From Acidobacteriota bacterium (GTDB lineage: Bacteria > Acidobacteriota > Terriglobia > Acidiferrales > UBA7541): DNA of 64,000 nt. Location: the NCBI GenBank assembly GCA_013289665.1, contig JABCZN010000003.1:221101-285100 (forward strand), written 5' to 3'. The position numbers and the translations under genes were made by a program. Shown in pieces: positions 7,864 through 18,162 of this stretch. The notes under the pieces were generated by a model that was not told the DNA's origin, did not search any database, and saw nothing but the letters and a program-made list of their open reading frames with translations. Each line of letters starts with the position of its first letter. The first letter of the stretch is position 1.

Positions 7864-10092
7864 TTATGCCCAGCTATATCCAAGTTTCGCCAAAGGCAGC
7901 GAACGAATCCGTTTCCCCGTCGCCGCAAAAATCGCATTGCACACCGCCGGAAGCACAGGCGGAAGCGCCGGTTCGCCCAATCCAGTGGGTGGATTATCCG
8001 TCCTCAAGAAATGAACTTCAATCTCCCGCGGCAGCTGGTTCATCCGCATCGGGGTGTACTCGTGGAAATTGCTCTGCACCGCCCGTCCCCGGTCGATTGT
8101 AATTTCATAACTCATCACCGAACTCAGTCCTTCTAGCACCGCTCCGCGCACCTGGTTATCCGCGCTGCTCGGATTGATGATCTGGCTCCCGATATCCCCC
8201 GCCACCCAAACCTTGTTCACCCGCACGGCATTCGTCGCGTCGACGCCAAGCTCCACGACCTCCGCAAAATATCCGCGATGCGAAAACTGGAACGCCACGC
8301 CCATCCCTGTGCCCTTCGGCAAGCTCCGTTTTCCCCAACCCGATTTCTCGGCCACCAGCCGCACCACGCCCTGCATTCGCGCGCCGTCCATGTTGCTCGA
8401 AAATGGATCCGGCTTGATGTCCGGCGCAGTAACGCGCGGAAGGCCCAGCAACTCCAGCCTGAATTCCACCGGATCTTTCCCCGCCGCATGCGCCAGCTCA
8501 TCGGTAAACGACTGGAACACCCAGGAAAACGCATTGCTTCGCGGCGCCCGCAGCGCATACGTGGGCACGCCCAGGGGCATCAGCGACGCCCCAAAATGAA
8601 AGTTCGGCAAAAACGTTCCCGGAAACTCGTTGCCGGGAATATTTGCCGATGGCGCAAACTGCTCGCCCTCCCCAAAAGTCACAAAATGATTTTTCCAAGC
8701 CACCACTTTTCCGGAAGCGTCCAATCCGCCCTCGAGGAAATGAAATCCCGCCGGACGATAGTGATCGTGATGGAAATCGTCCTCACGTGTCCACAGCAGC
8801 TTCACGGGAACCCCCGCCCGCTTCGCAATCGCTGCCGCCTCCAGCATGTAATCGTTCGTCAAGCGGCGGCCAAATCCCCCGCCCGCGCGCTTCAGATGCA
8901 CAATGATGTCGTCGTGCGGAATTCCCAAAACCTTGGCCACCTGCAACCGTCCCGATTCCGGCGTTTGGCTCGGCGACCAGAACTCCAGCTTCCCGTCATG
9001 AAAATGCGCCAGGCAGTTTTCCGGTTCCATCGGCGCATGCGCCAGAAACGGGTACTCATATGCGGCCTCGACAACCTTCGCCGCCCGTTTCAGCTCCTTC
9101 TCCGCGCCTCCGTCGTTCCGCAGCATCACGGCAGGCGCTTGTAGCGAAAGTTCCTGCGCCCGCCGCGCGAATCCCTCGCTGCTCTGCTCGGCGGTTGTCC
9201 CCTCGTCCCACTTGATCTGCAATTTCTTCCGCGCGCTGTTCGCCTGCCACCAGTTGTCAGCCAGAATCGCCACGCCCGCATGTAACCCCAATAGCTCTGT
9301 GGTTCCTTCGACCACGAACGCCTGCTTCACACCCGGCAGCGCTTTAATTTCGTCCACATTTGCGCTGACGATCTTCCCCGCGAACACGGGACACTTTTCA
9401 TACACCGCCCACAACATTCCCGGCACCCGAAAATCAATGCTGTAAATCGGCTTTCCCGCCACAATCAGCGGCACATCCACACCCATCGTTGCCTTGCCGA
9501 TGATTCTGTAATTCTTCGGATCCTTCAGCGAAACGCTTTTCAAATCCGGCACGGCCATTGTCGCAGCCTTTGCTGCCAACGCCCCATAAACAATGGTCCT
9601 CTTCGAAGAGGTATGGATCACTCGCCCGGAAGTCGTCTCGCATTCCGATTCTGGCACTCCCCAGTCTCTGGCCGCCGCCGCAACAAACATCTGCCGGCAA
9701 GCCGCTCCCACGCCCCGCAATGGATCCCAGTTGATCGGCGTAGCCGTGCTGCCTCCCGCCCGCTGCACGCCATACTTCGTTTCATCCAGGTCGGCCTGCT
9801 CAATGCGCACGTCTTTCCAATCCACATCAAACTCTTCCGCGATAATCATCGGCAAATGCGTCTTTACGCCCTGGCCCACCTCGGGATTCTTTGCCGTGAT
9901 CGTCACAATCCCATCCGCCGCCACGCGAACAAACGCGGTCGGAATAAATGCCGGAGCAGGCGCTTGTGCCGCGGCCGCTTGCCCCGCAGAAGCTTCGGAA
10001 ACACCCGGCAAATGGCACACGAGCAAAAATCCCCCGCCGCTGACGGCGGAGACCCTCAAAAATGCTCGACGATCAATTGCAGTGGCGGACAT
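7864..10092 (-). CDS. Molybdopterin-binding oxidoreductase subunit, xanthine dehydrogenase family (IorB-like)
   Basis: A 742-residue large catalytic subunit of the xanthine dehydrogenase/aldehyde oxidase family, closest in layout to isoquinoline 1-oxidoreductase beta subunits. It has a Tat signal ([19 protein letters not shown]), so it acts in the periplasm. Family features include the GGGFGRR motif of molybdopterin binding, [12 protein letters not shown] and the terminal [19 protein letters not shown], containing the probable active-site glutamate. The ATG at 10092 is chosen over one 45 nt upstream because GGGGGA precedes it. The small 2Fe-2S subunit that normally partners this protein is not encoded beside it; neighbours are a hydrolase and a DctA transporter. 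Confidence 0.9.
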   Translation of the reverse strand: MSATAIDRRAFLRVSAVSGGGFLLVCHLPGVSEASAGQAAAAQAPAPAFIPTAFVRVAADGIVTITAKNPEVGQGVKTHLPMIIAEEFDVDWKDVRIEQADLDETKYGVQRAGGSTATPINWDPLRGVGAACRQMFVAAAARDWGVPESECETTSGRVIHTSSKRTIVYGALAAKAATMAVPDLKSVSLKDPKNYRIIGKATMGVDVPLIVAGKPIYSIDFRVPGMLWAVYEKCPVFAGKIVSANVDEIKALPGVKQAFVVEGTTELLGLHAGVAILADNWWQANSARKKLQIKWDEGTTAEQSSEGFARRAQELSLQAPAVMLRNDGGAEKELKRAAKVVEAAYEYPFLAHAPMEPENCLAHFHDGKLEFWSPSQTPESGRLQVAKVLGIPHDDIIVHLKRAGGGFGRRLTNDYMLEAAAIAKRAGVPVKLLWTREDDFHHDHYRPAGFHFLEGGLDASGKVVAWKNHFVTFGEGEQFAPSANIPGNEFPGTFLPNFHFGASLMPLGVPTYALRAPRSNAFSWVFQSFTDELAHAAGKDPVEFRLELLGLPRVTAPDIKPDPFSSNMDGARMQGVVRLVAEKSGWGKRSLPKGTGMGVAFQFSHRGYFAEVVELGVDATNAVRVNKVWVAGDIGSQIINPSSADNQVRGAVLEGLSSVMSYEITIDRGRAVQSNFHEYTPMRMNQLPREIEVHFLRTDNPPTGLGEPALPPVLPAVCNAIFAATGKRIRSLPLAKLGYSWA

Positions 10093-10162
10093 GAATCCCC
10101 CAGATAAAGGTAATTGCCGGTCGCTCACATGCGGCAAGCAACTCCCGACAGTGTAACGCCTT

Positions 10163-11467
10163 TCAAGCTCGATTCGTTTCAGAGTTCTCCGCCGGCTTCT
10201 CCATCACCCGCCGCATATTCTTCACATCCAATTCCCCCTGCCAGCGGCTAACCACAAGTGTCGCGACTCCATTCCCCACCACGTTTGTCAGCGCCCGGCA
10301 TTCGCTCATGAATTTCTCAATCCCAACCAGCAGCGCCAGCGACTCGACCGGAATCGAAGGCACCGCCGCCAGTATCGCCGCCAGCGTCACAAATCCCGTC
10401 CCGGTCACGCCCGATCCGCCCTTCGACGCCACCAGCGCAAACAACAATATCCCGCTCACTTGCCCCAACGAAAGATGCGTATTCGTCGCCTGCGCCAGGA
10501 ACAACGCCGCCAGGGTCAGATAAATATTTGTGCCATCCGTATTGAAGACGTACCCCGTCGGAAAAACCAGCCCAACTGTCGAACGCGAAGCCCCCAATCC
10601 CTCCAGCTTCCGCATCATGTCCGGCAGCACCGTTTCTGACGAGCTTGTGCCCAACACAATCAGCAATTCATCCTTGATATACGCCAAAAACCGGAAAATC
10701 GAAAATCCCGCCAGCCGCGCAATGATTCCGAGCACCACCACCACAAACAAAAAGCTCGACAAATAAAACGTCCCCATCAACTTCAGCAGGCTGGCGAGCG
10801 ATGCGACCCCATAACTGCCCACGGTGAACGCCATTCCACCGAGCGCCCCCAGCGGTGCCGCCCGCACCACAATCTTCACGATTCCGAAAACAACCTTGTT
10901 CGCAACTTCAATCGCGCCCAGCGCCCGCTTTCCTACCTCGCCCATATTCGCAATCGCGAATCCCGTCAAAATCGAAATCAGCAAGACTTGCGGCACTTCG
11001 CCGTCGGCCAGCGCTCCGATAAATGTTCGTGGAATAAAACTCAGCAGGAAGGGAATGAATCCGGTCTCTTTCGCGCGCCCCACGAACACTGCCGCCGTCT
11101 TCGGATCTAGCGTCGCGGCGTCAATATTCAGCCCGGCGCCCGGATGAAAAACCACCGCCACCGCAATGCCGATAATCAGCGCCAAGGTGGAAACCACTTC
11201 AAAATAGATGAGCGTCTTCACGCCCAGCGTGCCGAGCTTCTTCAGGTCGCTCATCGAAGCGATTCCCTGCACAATCACGCAGAAAACGACTGGAGCAATC
11301 ATCATCCGGATCAGCGACACAAACGCGTCGCCCAGCGGCTTCAGCGCCATCCCGGCCTTCGGGAAGAATCCCCCGATCCCGCAGCCGATCACCACCGCAA
11401 TCAGCACCTGCACGTAGAGAATCGTGTACCAGTGCCGGGCTTTGCGTGTCGATCCTGCTTTCGCCAC
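10163..11467 (-). CDS. dctA: Dicarboxylate/amino acid:cation symporter, DctA-like
   Basis: A 434-residue inner-membrane transporter of the DAACS (glutamate/C4-dicarboxylate symporter) family, with about eight membrane segments and two re-entrant hairpins. Signature segments are the serine-rich hairpin [17 protein letters not shown], the [16 protein letters not shown] stretch of helix 7 and [17 protein letters not shown]. It starts with GTG, preceded by CGGAG. It lies 62 bp downstream of the hydroxyacid dehydrogenase and 70 bp upstream of the molybdopterin subunit. It probably imports succinate, malate, fumarate or a related acid; an amino-acid substrate cannot be excluded. Confidence 0.9.
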   Translation of the reverse strand: MAKAGSTRKARHWYTILYVQVLIAVVIGCGIGGFFPKAGMALKPLGDAFVSLIRMMIAPVVFCVIVQGIASMSDLKKLGTLGVKTLIYFEVVSTLALIIGIAVAVVFHPGAGLNIDAATLDPKTAAVFVGRAKETGFIPFLLSFIPRTFIGALADGEVPQVLLISILTGFAIANMGEVGKRALGAIEVANKVVFGIVKIVVRAAPLGALGGMAFTVGSYGVASLASLLKLMGTFYLSSFLFVVVVLGIIARLAGFSIFRFLAYIKDELLIVLGTSSSETVLPDMMRKLEGLGASRSTVGLVFPTGYVFNTDGTNIYLTLAALFLAQATNTHLSLGQVSGILLFALVASKGGSGVTGTGFVTLAAILAAVPSIPVESLALLVGIEKFMSECRALTNVVGNGVATLVVSRWQGELDVKNMRRVMEKPAENSETNRA

Positions 11468-11529
11468 CAGGTGTTCTCCGTGTCTGGGAAAAAAATCCGG
11501 CGTGCCTGTCTAGGCAACTTCCTCCAACC

Positions 11530-12510
11530 TCAACTCACCACGTCCCACGGCGCTTCTTTTCCGCTGACGACGCGCAGGACATTCCGCCACGCCGTCCGGA
11601 AAAGATATGCCGCAGACTGCCGCGTCACTCCCGCAATGTGCGGCGTAAACAAAATGCGATGCGCCGCCTCGCCCTTCAACCCGAACAATGGATTGTCCGC
11701 CGCAGGAGGTTCCATCCGATAAACATCCACCGCCGCTCCGCCCAGGTGGCCGCTTTCTAAAGCTTCCGCCAGCGCCGCCTCATCCACCACGCCGCCGCGC
11801 GAACCCTGAATCAAAATCGCCCCGGGTTTCATCATCGCCAGCTCGCGTCGCCCGATCATTCCGGTTGTCTCGGGCAGCAGTGGCACATGCAAACTGATCA
11901 CGTCCGCCAATTGAAAAAGATCCGCCAGAGAGCAGGGCTTGGCGCCCGCCGCCTCGGCCGTACGCGGGTCGCGCGGCGCGGGATCGTGATAAAAAATCAG
12001 GCAACCGCGCTTTTGAAAAGCGGAGGCAACGGCTACCCCGGTAACACCAAATCCAATGATCCCCACCGTCAGGCCGTCCAGCCCCTGCAAATTGTCGGCA
12101 ATCATTCGCGCTCGAAATTCCCGGTAATTGCCTTTGCGAATCTCCGTGTCCGCCCGCAAAAATCCGCGCAGCAGGACGGTTGCTGTGGTCACGGCGTATT
12201 CCGCTACCGCCTCGTTGCTTCCTCCCGGAACATTCGCCACGCCAACGCCGTGTTCTCTCAGAAATTCCAAATCCAGCCGGTCCAGCCCCGCTCCCGTCAC
12301 CTGCACAAACTTCACGCTCGTGTTTTCGAAGAGCGCATTCGGAAGTTTTGCTCCGACCGCGGGAATCACCAACACCCGTGCCACTTTCATCAGCTCCGGC
12401 ACATCCGCATCGCCCGGAGCCCGGTAAGTAACTTTCAGCGGCTCAGGCGGCAACGCGCCCACTCGCTCGAAATCCGCTTCCGGACGCAGGCAGAGCACAT
12501 CAATACTCAT
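11530..12510 (-). CDS. D-2-hydroxyacid dehydrogenase (phosphoglycerate dehydrogenase-like)
   Basis: A 326-residue NAD-dependent D-isomer-specific 2-hydroxyacid dehydrogenase. Visible features are the nucleotide-binding GIIGFGVTGVAVASAFQKRG, the conserved arginine in LIQGSRGGVVDEAAL, the Glu in VYRMEPP and the catalytic His in LFTPHIAGVTRQSA. The frame is open upstream, but the ATG at 12510 overlaps the cupin stop as ATGA and begins the family-like MSIDVLCLRPE, so it is preferred. It is part of a tightly packed run with cupin, creatininase-family and Gfo/Idh/MocA genes. The substrate (glyoxylate, hydroxypyruvate or another 2-ketoacid) is not determined. Confidence 0.9.
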   Translation of the reverse strand: MSIDVLCLRPEADFERVGALPPEPLKVTYRAPGDADVPELMKVARVLVIPAVGAKLPNALFENTSVKFVQVTGAGLDRLDLEFLREHGVGVANVPGGSNEAVAEYAVTTATVLLRGFLRADTEIRKGNYREFRARMIADNLQGLDGLTVGIIGFGVTGVAVASAFQKRGCLIFYHDPAPRDPRTAEAAGAKPCSLADLFQLADVISLHVPLLPETTGMIGRRELAMMKPGAILIQGSRGGVVDEAALAEALESGHLGGAAVDVYRMEPPAADNPLFGLKGEAAHRILFTPHIAGVTRQSAAYLFRTAWRNVLRVVSGKEAPWDVVS

Positions 12511-12905
12511 GATTGCTTGGGTGTCCTTGAAGAAACGCCGGGCTCCCGGGTGGCCGCGGCGATATCCGCAACGGGGAAGAAGCACAATAGAACCAGTGGT
12601 TCGCTCCCCGTATTCCGCGTGACATGCTTTTCGCCCGCCGGCATCAGCAGCGTGTCGCCGGGCCTCATGTCGTATTCGCCGCTATCTGCAAACGTAGTCC
12701 CTTGCCCCGCAAGAGTGTAAATACATTCCTCAAATTCCAGATGCTGGTGTGCCGCGCGCGACCGATCACCCGGCTTTGCCACGGGAATTTCCACCAAGCG
12801 CAGCGTTACCCCTCGTGCCCCGCGCTCCCCCGACACAATCTCCATCGCCCTGCGCCCAGGCAGAGGAAGTTCCTTCGCCTCGCCATGCTTAAACAACCGC
12901 GCCAT
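12507..12905 (-). CDS. Cupin-domain protein
   Basis: A 132-residue single-domain cupin. It shows the two metal-binding cupin motifs: AAHQHLEFEECIYTLAGQG and PGDTLLMPAGEKHVTRNTG. Small cupins of this type are isomerases, dioxygenases or ligand sensors in sugar-acid pathways. The ATG at 12905 forms a TGATG junction with the upstream creatininase-family gene, with AAGGTG upstream; an in-frame TTG one codon earlier is the alternative start. It overlaps the downstream dehydrogenase by 4 bp. A second cupin (26246-26647) is also coupled to a dehydrogenase. Confidence 0.85.
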   Translation of the reverse strand: MARLFKHGEAKELPLPGRRAMEIVSGERGARGVTLRLVEIPVAKPGDRSRAAHQHLEFEECIYTLAGQGTTFADSGEYDMRPGDTLLMPAGEKHVTRNTGSEPLVLLCFFPVADIAAATREPGVSSRTPKQS

Positions 12906-13708
12906 CAACGCACCTTGCTGAACTGACGGAGCTCCGCCGTTCCGCCCTGTATCTTGTCCAACTGCTTGAAAATCTCCGCGGAGGCCGTGGCAATCGAATC
13001 GGCAACGCTGTTCAGCATCTTCTGCGCCTTCTCAATCGTCGCGTGCTGCGGGCTCCCATACCATCCCGTCGGCGCAATCGAACGCACATCCCTGAGCACC
13101 GGCTGGTAACTCCTCGTCCGCCGCAGCGCATCCACCTTGTGGCCATGAGCGTGGTCGGAAGAATAATCAATCCGTTCGAGGTGCACCAGATCCGGCCGAT
13201 AGGCCATAACCGCCAGCGCCTCAATCTCCCCGCCGTGCGTCAACCCTCCGCATTCCTTGCCGAACATATCCTCCGCCACAAAACACGCCTGCACGGTCAG
13301 CACTGTCATCCCGTGCTCGCGATGCAGCAGGTCCGCGGCAACTCCGAGCGGTGGAATATTCAGCTCGTGCCAATTCAAAATTAGCAAATACCTGGCGCCG
13401 TGCTGCGCCACGGAAGCGCAAGTCTCCTTCACCACGTTCATGTAAGTATCCGGCGAAAGCGTTATCGTCCCCTCAAACGGCATGTGCAATGGAGTTACCC
13501 CCAACGGCCCGCCGGGAAGCACCAGCCCATCCATCCGCTCCGCCACCGCGTGCGCAATCACATTCGACGCGAAAATGTCCGTCCCCGTCGGCAGGTGCGG
13601 CCCGTGCTGCTCCACGCTGCCCTGCGGCAGAATCACCAGCGGGTTCTTCTTCAATTGCGCCGCGATCTCCGGTTGCGTCAGATCCACAAAATACCGGCTG
13701 GCAAGCAT
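12905..13708 (-). CDS. Creatininase-family amidohydrolase
   Basis: A 267-residue metal-dependent amidohydrolase of the creatininase superfamily. The metal ligands are visible in QGSVEQHGPHLPTGTDIF (Glu, His, Asp) and in LTHGGEIEALAVM. The ATG at 13708 is preferred to one 15 nt upstream because the Shine-Dalgarno AGGAGG lies 4 nt before it. Family members open cyclic amides (creatinine, riboflavin-precursor formamides, mycofactocin peptide). The carbohydrate-type neighbours suggest a substrate other than creatinine. The upstream Gfo/Idh/MocA gene ends within the leader, so the two are probably co-translated. Confidence 0.88.
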   Translation of the reverse strand: MLASRYFVDLTQPEIAAQLKKNPLVILPQGSVEQHGPHLPTGTDIFASNVIAHAVAERMDGLVLPGGPLGVTPLHMPFEGTITLSPDTYMNVVKETCASVAQHGARYLLILNWHELNIPPLGVAADLLHREHGMTVLTVQACFVAEDMFGKECGGLTHGGEIEALAVMAYRPDLVHLERIDYSSDHAHGHKVDALRRTRSYQPVLRDVRSIAPTGWYGSPQHATIEKAQKMLNSVADSIATASAEIFKQLDKIQGGTAELRQFSKVR

Positions 13709-13719
13709 CGGACCTCCTG

Positions 13720-14793
13720 TCATTCCCTCACCCGGCTCTGCGCGTCCTCGAGGACGCTCGCAATCGCCACCGATTGCCCGTTCTGCTCGAGCGACTTCAG
13801 CGCGGCATACACCATCGCCACCGCCACATTGCCGTTATGCGCACTCAATTCATTCGCTTTGCCGGTGCGGCAGCTCTCGGCAAACATTTCCAGTTCCGCG
13901 CGAAACATATCGCTCTCCGGCACTCTCAACTCTTCGCGTTTCGCGTATCCATCAATCCCGCGCTGAATGTAAAGCGTTGATTTCTTGTGCAACTGGTCCG
14001 GCGTATCCCAGGTGTCAAAATCGATTTCGTAATGCATCAGTCCCTTCGACCCGAACACCCGCACCGAAAAAATTCCCGGCGAGGTCCAGCAGGAGCCCAC
14101 GTATCCGATTTTGCCGTCCGCGAATTTCAGCAAAGTCATGGACTGGTCGTCCACCTCCGCGCCGACCGGAGAAAGTTTCGAAGCCATCCCGCTCGCTTCC
14201 ACCACTTCGCCGCCCAGATAATGCAGCACATCAAACTGGTGAATCGCCAGTTGTGAAAGCGGCCCGCCGGGAGCCTTGTCCTTATACCAGCGCCACGTCA
14301 GGGGAGTCAGTTCGAGCGCACGATTGTTCGAGAAATTTGCCTCGAGGAAAGCCACCCGCCCAAGCTCCCCCGCGTCAATCGCCTCCCGGATCTTCCGGAT
14401 CCCCGCCATCAACCGCGCGCTGTGCCCCACCGTAACGGTGATCCCATATTTCTTTTCGAGCGCGGCAATCTCTAACCCCTCGGCAAGCGAACTCGCGATC
14501 GGCTTCTCGGTGTAGACATGTTTCTTCGCCTTCGCCACCAGCGCCGCCATTGGCAGGTGCTGCTCGTTCGGCACGGTGAGAATCACGCCTTCTATCGAGC
14601 GATCGACAAGAACGGTTTCGATCGTGGGAGCTGACGGCACACCCGTCTCTCGCTCGAACGCCTCGCGTTTTTCCGCCGAACGGCTGTAGCCGGCAACAAT
14701 TTTCAGCTTTTCAGACTTCGCCGAAGCGCGGGTCAATACCTTCGCCCAGCGCCCCAGACCTACGATCGCCACCTGAACGGGAGCAGAAGTCAC
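13720..14793 (-). CDS. Gfo/Idh/MocA-family oxidoreductase
   Basis: A 357-residue NAD(P)-dependent oxidoreductase. The N-terminal Rossmann fold carries VAIVGLGRWAKVLTRAS and the catalytic-loop EKP of YTEKPIASSLAEG. The C-terminal alpha/beta domain has the conserved GGGPLSQLAIHQFDVLHYL-like stretch with the catalytic histidine. It starts with GTG after a GAGGA ribosome-binding site. It heads the minus-strand run of creatininase, cupin, hydroxyacid dehydrogenase and transporter genes, and diverges from the GntR regulator at 14871 across only 77 bp, so that regulator probably controls it. Sugar or inositol-type substrates are typical of the family. Confidence 0.9.
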   Translation of the reverse strand: MTSAPVQVAIVGLGRWAKVLTRASAKSEKLKIVAGYSRSAEKREAFERETGVPSAPTIETVLVDRSIEGVILTVPNEQHLPMAALVAKAKKHVYTEKPIASSLAEGLEIAALEKKYGITVTVGHSARLMAGIRKIREAIDAGELGRVAFLEANFSNNRALELTPLTWRWYKDKAPGGPLSQLAIHQFDVLHYLGGEVVEASGMASKLSPVGAEVDDQSMTLLKFADGKIGYVGSCWTSPGIFSVRVFGSKGLMHYEIDFDTWDTPDQLHKKSTLYIQRGIDGYAKREELRVPESDMFRAELEMFAESCRTGKANELSAHNGNVAVAMVYAALKSLEQNGQSVAIASVLEDAQSRVRE

Positions 14794-14870
14794 AAGGTCC
14801 TCGAAGAAATGACAGAAGAAATGAATGAGGTTGCAAGTTCCATAATATCATAGTACCGTATTACGAGAAT

Positions 14871-15617
14871 ATGCTTAAGTCAAGTCCTTTGCTTCGTTCC
14901 CCTTCTGCCCTTGCGGCGATCCGCAAATCCGCCGCGCCACTCCGCCGCCAGGTCCAGGACGAACTTCGCCAGTCCATCATCACCGGCCGCCTCATCCCTG
15001 GCGAGCGCCTGGTCGAGCGCAAACTTATTGCCATGATGGGTGTCTCCCGCACCGTCATCCGCGAAGCCCTCCGCCAGCTCGAATCGGAAGGCCTCGTGGC
15101 TATTGTCCCCAATAAAGGACCAATCGTCCGCACGCTCACTGTCGAGGAAGCCCGCGACATCTACGCCATCCGCGCCGTTCTGGAGGGTCTGGCGGCCCGC
15201 TTGTTCACCGAACAAGCCGGCCCGACCGACATCACGCACCTCGAACGCGCCCTCTCGGACGTCGAGGAAGCCTACGACTCCGGCGACGCCAAGTCCATGC
15301 TTGAAACCAAGAACAATTTCTACGAAGTGCTCTTTAGAGGCGCCAAAAGCGAAACGCTCGCCTCCATGCTGGCCATCCTTCACGGCCGCATCTGGCGCTG
15401 GCGCGGCCTCGGCCTAACGCACCCGAATCGCTCTGCCGAACGCGATCGCCAGAGCCTTAAGAATCTTCGCGCGCTCGTCCAGGCGATTCGCGCGCAGGAC
15501 GCCGCTCTGGCTGAAAACACTCTTCGCGAGGAAGTAAGCCAGGCCGCCGAAGAAGTCCATCGTCTCTTGAAGGATGGCTCCCCGCAGGCGCCCGCAGAAA
15601 CGCCTGCCGTCAGTTAG
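14871..15617 (+). CDS. GntR-family transcriptional regulator, FCD type
   Basis: A 248-residue regulator: winged helix at about residues 22-90 ([28 protein letters not shown]) and a C-terminal FCD helical domain. It is divergent from the Gfo/Idh/MocA gene and upstream of the UxaA-type dehydratase pair, consistent with control of sugar-acid catabolism in both directions. The 77-bp shared promoter region is AT-rich (around 14843-14870). No perfect operator palindrome was found there. It is distinct in sequence from the first FCD regulator at 1431-2126. Confidence 0.88.
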   Translation: MLKSSPLLRSPSALAAIRKSAAPLRRQVQDELRQSIITGRLIPGERLVERKLIAMMGVSRTVIREALRQLESEGLVAIVPNKGPIVRTLTVEEARDIYAIRAVLEGLAARLFTEQAGPTDITHLERALSDVEEAYDSGDAKSMLETKNNFYEVLFRGAKSETLASMLAILHGRIWRWRGLGLTHPNRSAERDRQSLKNLRALVQAIRAQDAALAENTLREEVSQAAEEVHRLLKDGSPQAPAETPAVS

Positions 15618-15662
15618 GTTTTCAGTTTGCGTTAACAACTGTCACAAAAGAGGACACGATCG

Positions 15663-15947
15663 ATGGAAACCCACTTCATTGTTCACGACAAAGCCGACAC
15701 CGTCGGCGTGATGGTGGTCGAAAATGCCCAGCCTGGCCAGCAACTCACCGGCTGGATCATGGAGACCGACGAAACCATCGCCATCAAGGCGCTCGATGCC
15801 GTTCCGCTTGGCCACAAAATCGCCCTCAGGGAAATCAAGTCCGGCGACACCGTTTTGAAGTACGGCCACGACGTTGGCCGCGCGGTCGCCTCAATCGGCA
15901 AAGGCAATCACGTGCACGTTCACAACATGAAGACGAAAAGGTGGTAA
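15663..15947 (+). CDS. UxaA-type dehydratase small (SAF-domain) subunit
   Basis: A 94-residue SAF domain, the part that forms the N-terminus of altronate and galactarate dehydratases (UxaA/GarD), here encoded separately. It contains the conserved [27 protein letters not shown] and [24 protein letters not shown] segments. A GAGG-containing ribosome-binding site precedes the ATG. Its stop is 2 bp before the ATG of the large subunit, so the two make one enzyme. Split UxaA subunits act on varied sugar acids and hydroxyacids; the true substrate is not identifiable. Confidence 0.88.
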   Translation: METHFIVHDKADTVGVMVVENAQPGQQLTGWIMETDETIAIKALDAVPLGHKIALREIKSGDTVLKYGHDVGRAVASIGKGNHVHVHNMKTKRW

Positions 15948-15949
15948 CG

Positions 15950-17116
15950 ATGGGACGCTATCAGTTTTTTGGTTACCGGCGGGAAAACGGGCGCGTGGGC
16001 ATTCGCAATCACGTGGTAATTCTGCCGCTCGATGATCTTTCAAACGCCGCCGCCGAAGCGGTGGCCAACAACATCAAGGGCACTCTCGCGCTGCCGCACG
16101 CCTACGGCCGCCTGCAATTCGGTGAAGACCTCGAACTCCATTTCCGCACGCTTATCGGCACAGGTTCCAATCCCAACGTCGCCGCCTGCGTGGTCATCGG
16201 CATCGAGCCGGGCTGGACCGGCCGCATCGTGGACGGCATCGCCAAAACAGGCAAGCCGGTCGTCGGCTTTGCCATCGAAGGCAACGGCGACATCTCGACC
16301 ATCGCCAGTGCCTCCCGCAAAGCGCGCGAATTCCTGCAGTGGGCCAGCGAGAAACAGCGCGAGACCTGTGCCATCCAGGAACTCTTCATCTCCACCAAAT
16401 GCGGCGAAAGCGACACCACCTCCGGCCTCGGCTCCTGCCCCACGGTTGGCAACCTCATCGACAAGCTCGATCCGGCTGGCGCCACCACCTGCTTCGGCGA
16501 AACTTCCGAACTCACTGGCGCCGAGGTCGTCTGCGCCAGCCGCGCCGCAAGCAAGGAAATCGGCGAGAAATTCATGCACGTCTTCCGCGCCTATCAGGAG
16601 GTGATCGAGCGCCACAAGACCAGCGACCTTTCTGAATCCCAACCCACAAAAGGAAATATCGCGGGCGGCCTCACCACCATCGAGGAAAAGGCGTTTGGTA
16701 ATTTCCAGAAAATTGGCAAGAAGGCAAAATTCATCGACGTCCTGAAGCCCGCCGAAGCCCCCGCCAAAGGCCCGGGCCTCTATTACATGGACACTTCCTC
16801 GGCCGCCGCCGAGTGCGTCACCCTGCAAGCCGCCGCTGGTTTCGTTGTCCATCTTTTCCCGACGGGGCAGGGAAACGTGATCGGCAATCCCATCGAGCCG
16901 GTCATCAAGCTAACCGCCAATCCTAAAACCGCCCGCACCATGAGCGAGCACATCGATCTCGACGTCTCGGGAATCCTGCGCCGCGAAATGACCATAGACC
17001 AAGCCGGCGATCAACTGATCGAAATCATGCTGCGCACCTCGAACGGCCGCCTCACCTGCGCCGAAGCCCTCGGCCACCGCGAATTCGTAATGACCAAGCT
17101 CTACCAAAGCGCCTAA
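15950..17116 (+). CDS. UxaA-family dehydratase large subunit
   Basis: A 388-residue catalytic part of a split altronate/galactarate-type dehydratase. It opens with the family motif [19 protein letters not shown] and has cysteines in CGESDTTSG and GSCPTVGN that could bind metal. The ATG at 15950 is used because AGGTGG (15940-15944) lies 5 nt upstream; the frame also permits a GTG 9 nt earlier. The short spacing after the SAF subunit makes co-translation likely. With the adjacent GntR regulator and Gfo/Idh/MocA gene it points to dehydration of an aldonic or related sugar acid in the cytoplasm. Confidence 0.9.
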   Translation: MGRYQFFGYRRENGRVGIRNHVVILPLDDLSNAAAEAVANNIKGTLALPHAYGRLQFGEDLELHFRTLIGTGSNPNVAACVVIGIEPGWTGRIVDGIAKTGKPVVGFAIEGNGDISTIASASRKAREFLQWASEKQRETCAIQELFISTKCGESDTTSGLGSCPTVGNLIDKLDPAGATTCFGETSELTGAEVVCASRAASKEIGEKFMHVFRAYQEVIERHKTSDLSESQPTKGNIAGGLTTIEEKAFGNFQKIGKKAKFIDVLKPAEAPAKGPGLYYMDTSSAAAECVTLQAAAGFVVHLFPTGQGNVIGNPIEPVIKLTANPKTARTMSEHIDLDVSGILRREMTIDQAGDQLIEIMLRTSNGRLTCAEALGHREFVMTKLYQSA

Positions 17117-17144
17117 GCGCCGCCTCACAAATGGCTTTTGGGGG

Positions 17145-17164
17145 GTCGGAGCTTTAGCTCTGAC
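17145..17164. repeat. Intergenic palindrome GTCGGAGC-TTTA-GCTCTGAC
   Basis: An 8-bp stem with one G-T wobble and a TTTA loop, between two converging genes (dehydratase large subunit and the double-NTF2 gene). It could serve as a terminator for either side but lacks a following T-run, so it may be a dispersed palindromic repeat. Confidence 0.35.
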
Positions 17165-17248
17165 ATTCGGAGGCGCAAAAAAAATCGCACTTTAGCCCCT
17201 GATGCCACTCTTCCCTCAGTTCGACCAAATTCAGGAACTCACTTTTGC

Positions 17249-18127
17249 TTATTCGATTTGCGTATTAAAACTAAACACCATCTGCCAGCGCCCGTCCCGC
17301 TTCACCCACATGCGCGTATTGAAATACGATTTCCCGCCAGGGCGCTGCTCGTGCGCGACCATCATCACCGTTTCGCCAAAATCAAACATCTCAGCCGCCA
17401 ATAATTCCTGTGGAGCGGCGCGTGTCCCTGTCGTTTTCTGCCTGCTGATTTGCGTCAGCCGGTCCGCTTTGTTGAACGGCCGGTCGTGGAAGGTGTCGGT
17501 GGCTGTAAACTCGTCGGCAATCAGCGGCGCGTACGCGTCGGCATTGCTCTCCGCCATCGCGCGCATCACTCCCTGCCAGGAAGCGATCACTTCTTTCTCG
17601 TTTCTGGTCTCGGGTTCAAAGGGAATGGTCTTGCACGGATTCACGCATTCCACGGAAGTCCTGCCGGCCTGCGGCTCCGATTTCTCCACCTGCAGCACTT
17701 CCTGGTAGAGCAGTGCCCGCCACCCAGCCGTGCGCTTTACCCACACGCGCACAACATTCATTTTGCCTTGATTTGCGCGTACCACGGCCGTTTCGCCGTA
17801 GGTGCGCGGCGGCGCTTCGACATCGGCGTTGGCCACGACCGGAAGTTTTTCGAGCACTCCCGCGCGCGTCAGGCGGTGTCCGGTGGCGTCAATCCAGATC
17901 AGCCTGGCGTCGAGCAGTTCGGCCGCGGCTGCTTTGTCCTTGCTCAGAAAAGCGTGGACAAACGAGCGATCGGCGATGAGCGGAGAGGAATCCTGCTGTG
18001 CGCGAACAGGCGTAGCAGAAATGGAAAGCACGAGGAGCAGCAAAAAGTTCGGCGCCCCGAGATTTGCACAAAACTTCAGGAAGGCCGCACGATAACTGCC
18101 CCAGATAAAGCGTTCACCGTTGAACAT
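17249..18127 (-). CDS. Secreted protein with two NTF2-like (SnoaL/DUF4440-type) domains, copy B
   Basis: A 292-residue protein with an N-terminal hydrophobic segment (APNFLLLLVLSISATPVRAQ) and two successive NTF2-like folds, at about residues 50-150 and 175-290. Each has the 'D..F..A...D...L..L' helix and a terminal 'GRWQMVFSFNTQ'-like strand. The linker carries ECVNPCKTIPFEP. The ATG at 18127 has a GAGGG ribosome-binding site; the frame stays open upstream but would run into the neighbour. It follows a paralogue by 35 bp. NTF2 folds can be enzymes, binding proteins or decoys, and no catalytic residue could be assigned here. Confidence 0.75.
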   Translation of the reverse strand: MFNGERFIWGSYRAAFLKFCANLGAPNFLLLLVLSISATPVRAQQDSSPLIADRSFVHAFLSKDKAAAAELLDARLIWIDATGHRLTRAGVLEKLPVVANADVEAPPRTYGETAVVRANQGKMNVVRVWVKRTAGWRALLYQEVLQVEKSEPQAGRTSVECVNPCKTIPFEPETRNEKEVIASWQGVMRAMAESNADAYAPLIADEFTATDTFHDRPFNKADRLTQISRQKTTGTRAAPQELLAAEMFDFGETVMMVAHEQRPGGKSYFNTRMWVKRDGRWQMVFSFNTQIE

Positions 18128-18162
18128 TTTGTCCCTCTTTGCATGCCCTTTCCGTGGATGCG

